This document shows positions 61,217-64,000 of a stretch of DNA of 64,000 nt, piece by piece. Where the stretch lies: assembly GCA_933228675.1 (NCBI GenBank), contig OW121744.1:19455918-19519917 (forward strand). The letters are read 5' to 3'. This DNA is from Stomorhina lunata. Lineage: Eukaryota > Arthropoda > Insecta > Diptera > Rhiniidae. Position 1 is the stretch's first letter, and every line of letters starts with the position of its first letter. The notes under the pieces were generated by a model, which worked only from the letters and a program-made list of their open reading frames with translations, did not search any database and had not been told where the DNA came from. Both the position numbers and the translations under genes were made by a program.

Positions 61217-62385
61217 CCCAGCAAAACTTTGGTAACGGCAAGTACTCTGGTATCTGGTTACCTTGTAATGACTACAGCATACCCTCCGAATAACTAATAA
61301 GTTATTACATAAGTACTTATTTGTAATTAAAATGGTAAGTTGAACTGAATGGCCCGGGTTCAAATCCCACCAAGAGCAACAATTTTTTTTATTTTTTTTT
61401 TATTAAAAATGTATTTTTAAATGATTTTTGAATTTTAAAAACATAAATATTACCTTCTGTAAAAAAAAATTTTGGAAAACTAACTCACGGTAATGAAAAA
61501 ATACTATCATGAGTCAATTTTGATTATGTAGGCTACATACCTATTGGATACCAAGCAACGGTTCTGCTTGGTCTTAACTTGGTAAGCATAGACTTATCTT
61601 GGTTATCCTTTATTTCAACTGTGGACACTGACCTCCTAGTGACATCACCAAAAGAGCTACGTTACGTAGTGAGCTAACATGTACCGCGAGTTGTAAAATA
61701 AGAACGATAAAAAATGGGATGGAAAGACCAAGTAGAGGAAAAATTTTCACAACTTGGCCTATAAAATTGAAGAATATTCGCACAAGATCGAAGAAAATAG
61801 GTTGTATCTATAGGCCATTTAAGTAAGTAAGAGCCAATATTATATAAAAACTTATACAAAAGGGAAGATTTAAATTGTTTAAGTTTTAAAATAATTAAAA
61901 AACACTTCTTTTTTGTTTATTAAATGCATTAAACATTTACAAAAAATCGTATAGAAATATGTTTCCAAAAATTACAACAAAGCAAAAAAGCAGAGAAAAA
62001 CAAAGTTATTGTCACATGATTTTGGATCTAAAAATAAAAATTGTTTATATTAATTATAAGCTGCTAAGTTTTCAATATATGAAGTAGCTCGGTGGAAGAG
62101 TCTCCGCCTAGCAGTCGGAGGGTCTGGGTTCGAGCCCCCATGGGGTCATAAGAAAAAATTTGTATTTCGTTTAAAAATATGTTTTTTAAATAAAACAACA
62201 ACAAAAAAGTTGTTGTTGTCTTCCAATTACTTACCCAAGTCATTACATTTCTACAATTGGTAAGTACTTGCCTCCAATGACATCCCCATGTTAATGTAAT
62301 GACTTAAACAGTGTATGAGTAAGTAGTTCGTGTTCAATAGTTTAACTGTTTAACTCATTATTTGGTAATGAAAAGTTTTGCTGGG
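61217..62385. mobile_element. 1.17-kb non-autonomous element with 14-bp inverted ends and tRNA-like parts
   Basis: CCCAGCAAAACTTT at 61217-61230 is inverted exactly at 62372-62385. The interior has repeated AAGTACTT-type strings and two tRNA-like segments: B box GGTTCAAATCC at 61357-61367, and A box TAGCTCGGTGG (62085-62095) with B box GGTTCGAGCCC (62127-62137). No transposase ORF or clear target-site duplication. Confidence 0.5.
62085..62147 (+). other. tRNA-like segment with A and B boxes (SINE head or tRNA relic)
   Basis: A box, B box and a CTCCG...CGGAG anticodon-like stem with AGC in the loop are correctly ordered and spaced. The acceptor arm does not pair and the T stem has only three pairs, so it is not a functional tRNA. 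It could still serve as a pol III internal promoter, with a T6 run near 62183 as terminator (inference). Confidence 0.5.
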
Positions 62386-63430
62386 AATAATATGTTATAC
62401 AAATTTTGAATATATTATTTCCCCATTAAGTTTTCTTATTCATTTGGTCTTTATCAATTAACATTTAACTCAATTGCCTCATTCAATCATATTTGCAGTT
62501 TAATAAAGTGAAGCCGGGACCCCCGAGCCACCCAAGTAAAAGAAATTCCAAAAATATGAGCAAATATTTATTCAATTCTTGTATTTTCAAGTGATTTGCA
62601 TTATTGAACACTTAAGATTTTTTTTCATTTATTTCTTAAAAGGTATTTTCTCTACTACTAATTTAATGTATTTAAGCGATAAGACTCAGACAGACAGAGT
62701 GTAAATAAATTAAAAATAGCTAAAAAAAAACAATAAAAATTACTTTAAAAAATATTTAAAAAAATCCAAAACCAGATACTCGTATAACAAATTAACATGA
62801 TTTAAAATAAATCTTGATGTGTTTTTTCTAAAGCAAATAATACAGATGTCATGTACAGAAAGTGCTTAGACTCTAGATAAATACAAGGGTATACGGGTAT
62901 AAATGGCTTTAAGTATGATTCGTAGGAAATTAGAAAAAAACATTAAAACTAGACAAAGTGTTTTGTAATTATCATGAATCAAGTTTTTTATTTGATTTTT
63001 TTTTTATTTCAAACCACACGTCCAACAATTAAGTTTTTATAGAGAATTAGATGTTTTGACTTAAAACTTTGATGATGTGTGTGGTATGAGTTGTTTTTCT
63101 GTGACACGATTTCAATGTTTTTGTTCATTTTGGCCATTGTCTGTGTAACAATTACAAATCATTCTTTTTATTTCAATTTTCCTGTTTTATTTACAAAATA
63201 TTTGAATGCAAATGTCAGTAGATTTGATTTTTCTAGATAAACATTTTTAAATTTGTATTTTTTCAATAGACATTTTTAGATGCAGAGAATAATTCTGGTA
63301 AAAAATTATGAAAAATAAAATCTTGTTAATTGTAAATCTAAAAAATTAATATTTCCAAATTTCTATTTAAAATTTATTTATACAAAAAGCTGTTATTGAA
63401 TATTTTTCTTTAGAATACATTTTATAGTTA
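62386..63430. other. unique AT-rich DNA with one exon candidate
   Basis: Apart from the candidate exon at 62499, no array, element or credible ORF is seen. Confidence 0.4.
62499..62594 (+). CDS. possible terminal or internal coding exon of another gene
   Basis: After an acceptor (CATATTTGCAG ending 62498), GC-richer sequence reads FNKVKPGPPSHPSKRNSK and continues to a TGA at 62592-62594. A donor-like GTAAAA at 62536 would instead make a 37-nt micro-exon. The local base composition contrasts with flanking DNA. Protein family unknown, and the frame is a guess. Confidence 0.2.
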   Translation, partial: FNKVKPGPPSHPSKRNSKNMSKYLFNSCIFK

Positions 63431-64000
63431 AATTTTTCAATAAAAAAATTTTATATTCAAAATTTTTCTATAGCGAAATTTTATATTACAAACTTTTCTA
63501 TAGAAAAATTTTTATATTGAAAAATTTGTATAGAAACATTTATATATTGAAAAAATTTTTATTAGAAAATTTTTATATTAAAAATTTTTTTATAGAAAAA
63601 TTTTTATATTGTAAAATTTTCTATAGAAAATTTTTTTTTTCTATAAAAAAATTTGTTTATTGAAAATTTTTCTATAAAAATAAATTGTTTATGAAAATTT
63701 TTCTATAAATAATAAAATTTGTGTATAACAGATTTTTCTACAGAAAAATTTATGTATAACAGATGTTTCTACAGAAAAATTTGTGTATAACAGATTTTTC
63801 TACAGAAAAATTTTTGTATAACAGATTTTTCTACAGAAAAAATTGCGTATAACACATTTTTCTAAAGATAAGTTTGTGTATAAAAAATTATTCTATAGAA
63901 AAATTTGTGTATAAATTATTTTTTTTTACAGAAAAACTTCTCTATAGTAGATTTTTCTATAGAAAATTTTCTGTATAACAGATTTTCTGTAGAAACATTT
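63431..64000 (-). repeat. 31-bp array, inverted TCTGTTATACAC type, running off the window
   Basis: After diverged units, from about 63715 the unit is GTGTATAACAGATTTTTC plus TACAGAAAAATTT. This is the reverse complement of the 59.9-61.2 kb unit, with CTACAG replacing CTATAG. It continues past the right edge. Confidence 0.9.

Noticed and set aside
62078..62150. Functional tRNA-Ala (AGC)
   Set aside because: A and B boxes are good, but the acceptor stem does not pair, the T stem has only three pairs and the anticodon stem has a mismatch.

Overview
The window is AT-rich nuclear DNA from a higher dipteran fly. It has one clear protein-coding gene, GT-AG introns, short 56-75 bp introns beside introns of many kilobases, and degenerate transposon and tRNA-like relics. 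A calyptrate such as a blow fly or house-fly relative is plausible. The species call is inference.

The gene lies on the + strand at 8231-31376 and has nine coding exons. Every junction keeps frame, giving 5763 nt and a predicted 1920-residue protein. It has a signal peptide, a cysteine-containing ectodomain of about 355 residues, one membrane span at residues 383-405, and a long, largely disordered cytoplasmic tail. I recognise it as the insect shavenoid (sha, kojak) family, a single-pass protein that promotes actin-based epidermal hair and denticle outgrowth. The ectodomain is split over six small exons and the start of a seventh, separated by introns of up to 10.4 kb. The span and tail come from three closely packed exons. 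An upstream splice acceptor at 7918-7919 suggests a further non-coding 5' exon.

Most of the rest is one superfamily of short tandem repeats. The shared core is a palindrome of the form ATTTTTCTATAGAAAAAT, and the period is almost always 31 bp. Each array has its own short spacer between cores: TATCG at 9.4-12.1 kb, CAATATG at 19.6-22.2, CACTAAA at 24-26.4, CGACG at 31.5-33.4, TATAACG at 34.7-36.8, CGTTAAA or CGATAAA at 38.7-41.9, CAATACA at 57.5-58.6 and TCTGTTATACAC at 59.9-61.2. A 29-bp relative forms two large arrays in opposite orientation (43.2-45.3 and 49.2-50.8 kb). The 31-bp array at 59.9-61.2 kb also recurs inverted at the right edge. Several arrays show higher-order duplications.

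Other elements are a 266-bp MITE with 41-bp terminal inverted repeats (1460-1725), a 12-bp tandem array (3621-4031), a 711-bp tandem duplication (13.5-14.9 kb), a perfect 111-bp-arm hairpin carrying tRNA-like B boxes (16260-16522), a 300-bp dispersed element in two inverted copies (36.8 and 58.7 kb), and a 1.17-kb element with short inverted ends (61217-62385). Unique-looking islands at 37.4-38.7 and 41.9-43.2 kb resemble promoter or 5'-UTR DNA of a neighbouring gene. A small exon candidate lies at 62499-62594. No second complete protein gene is visible.
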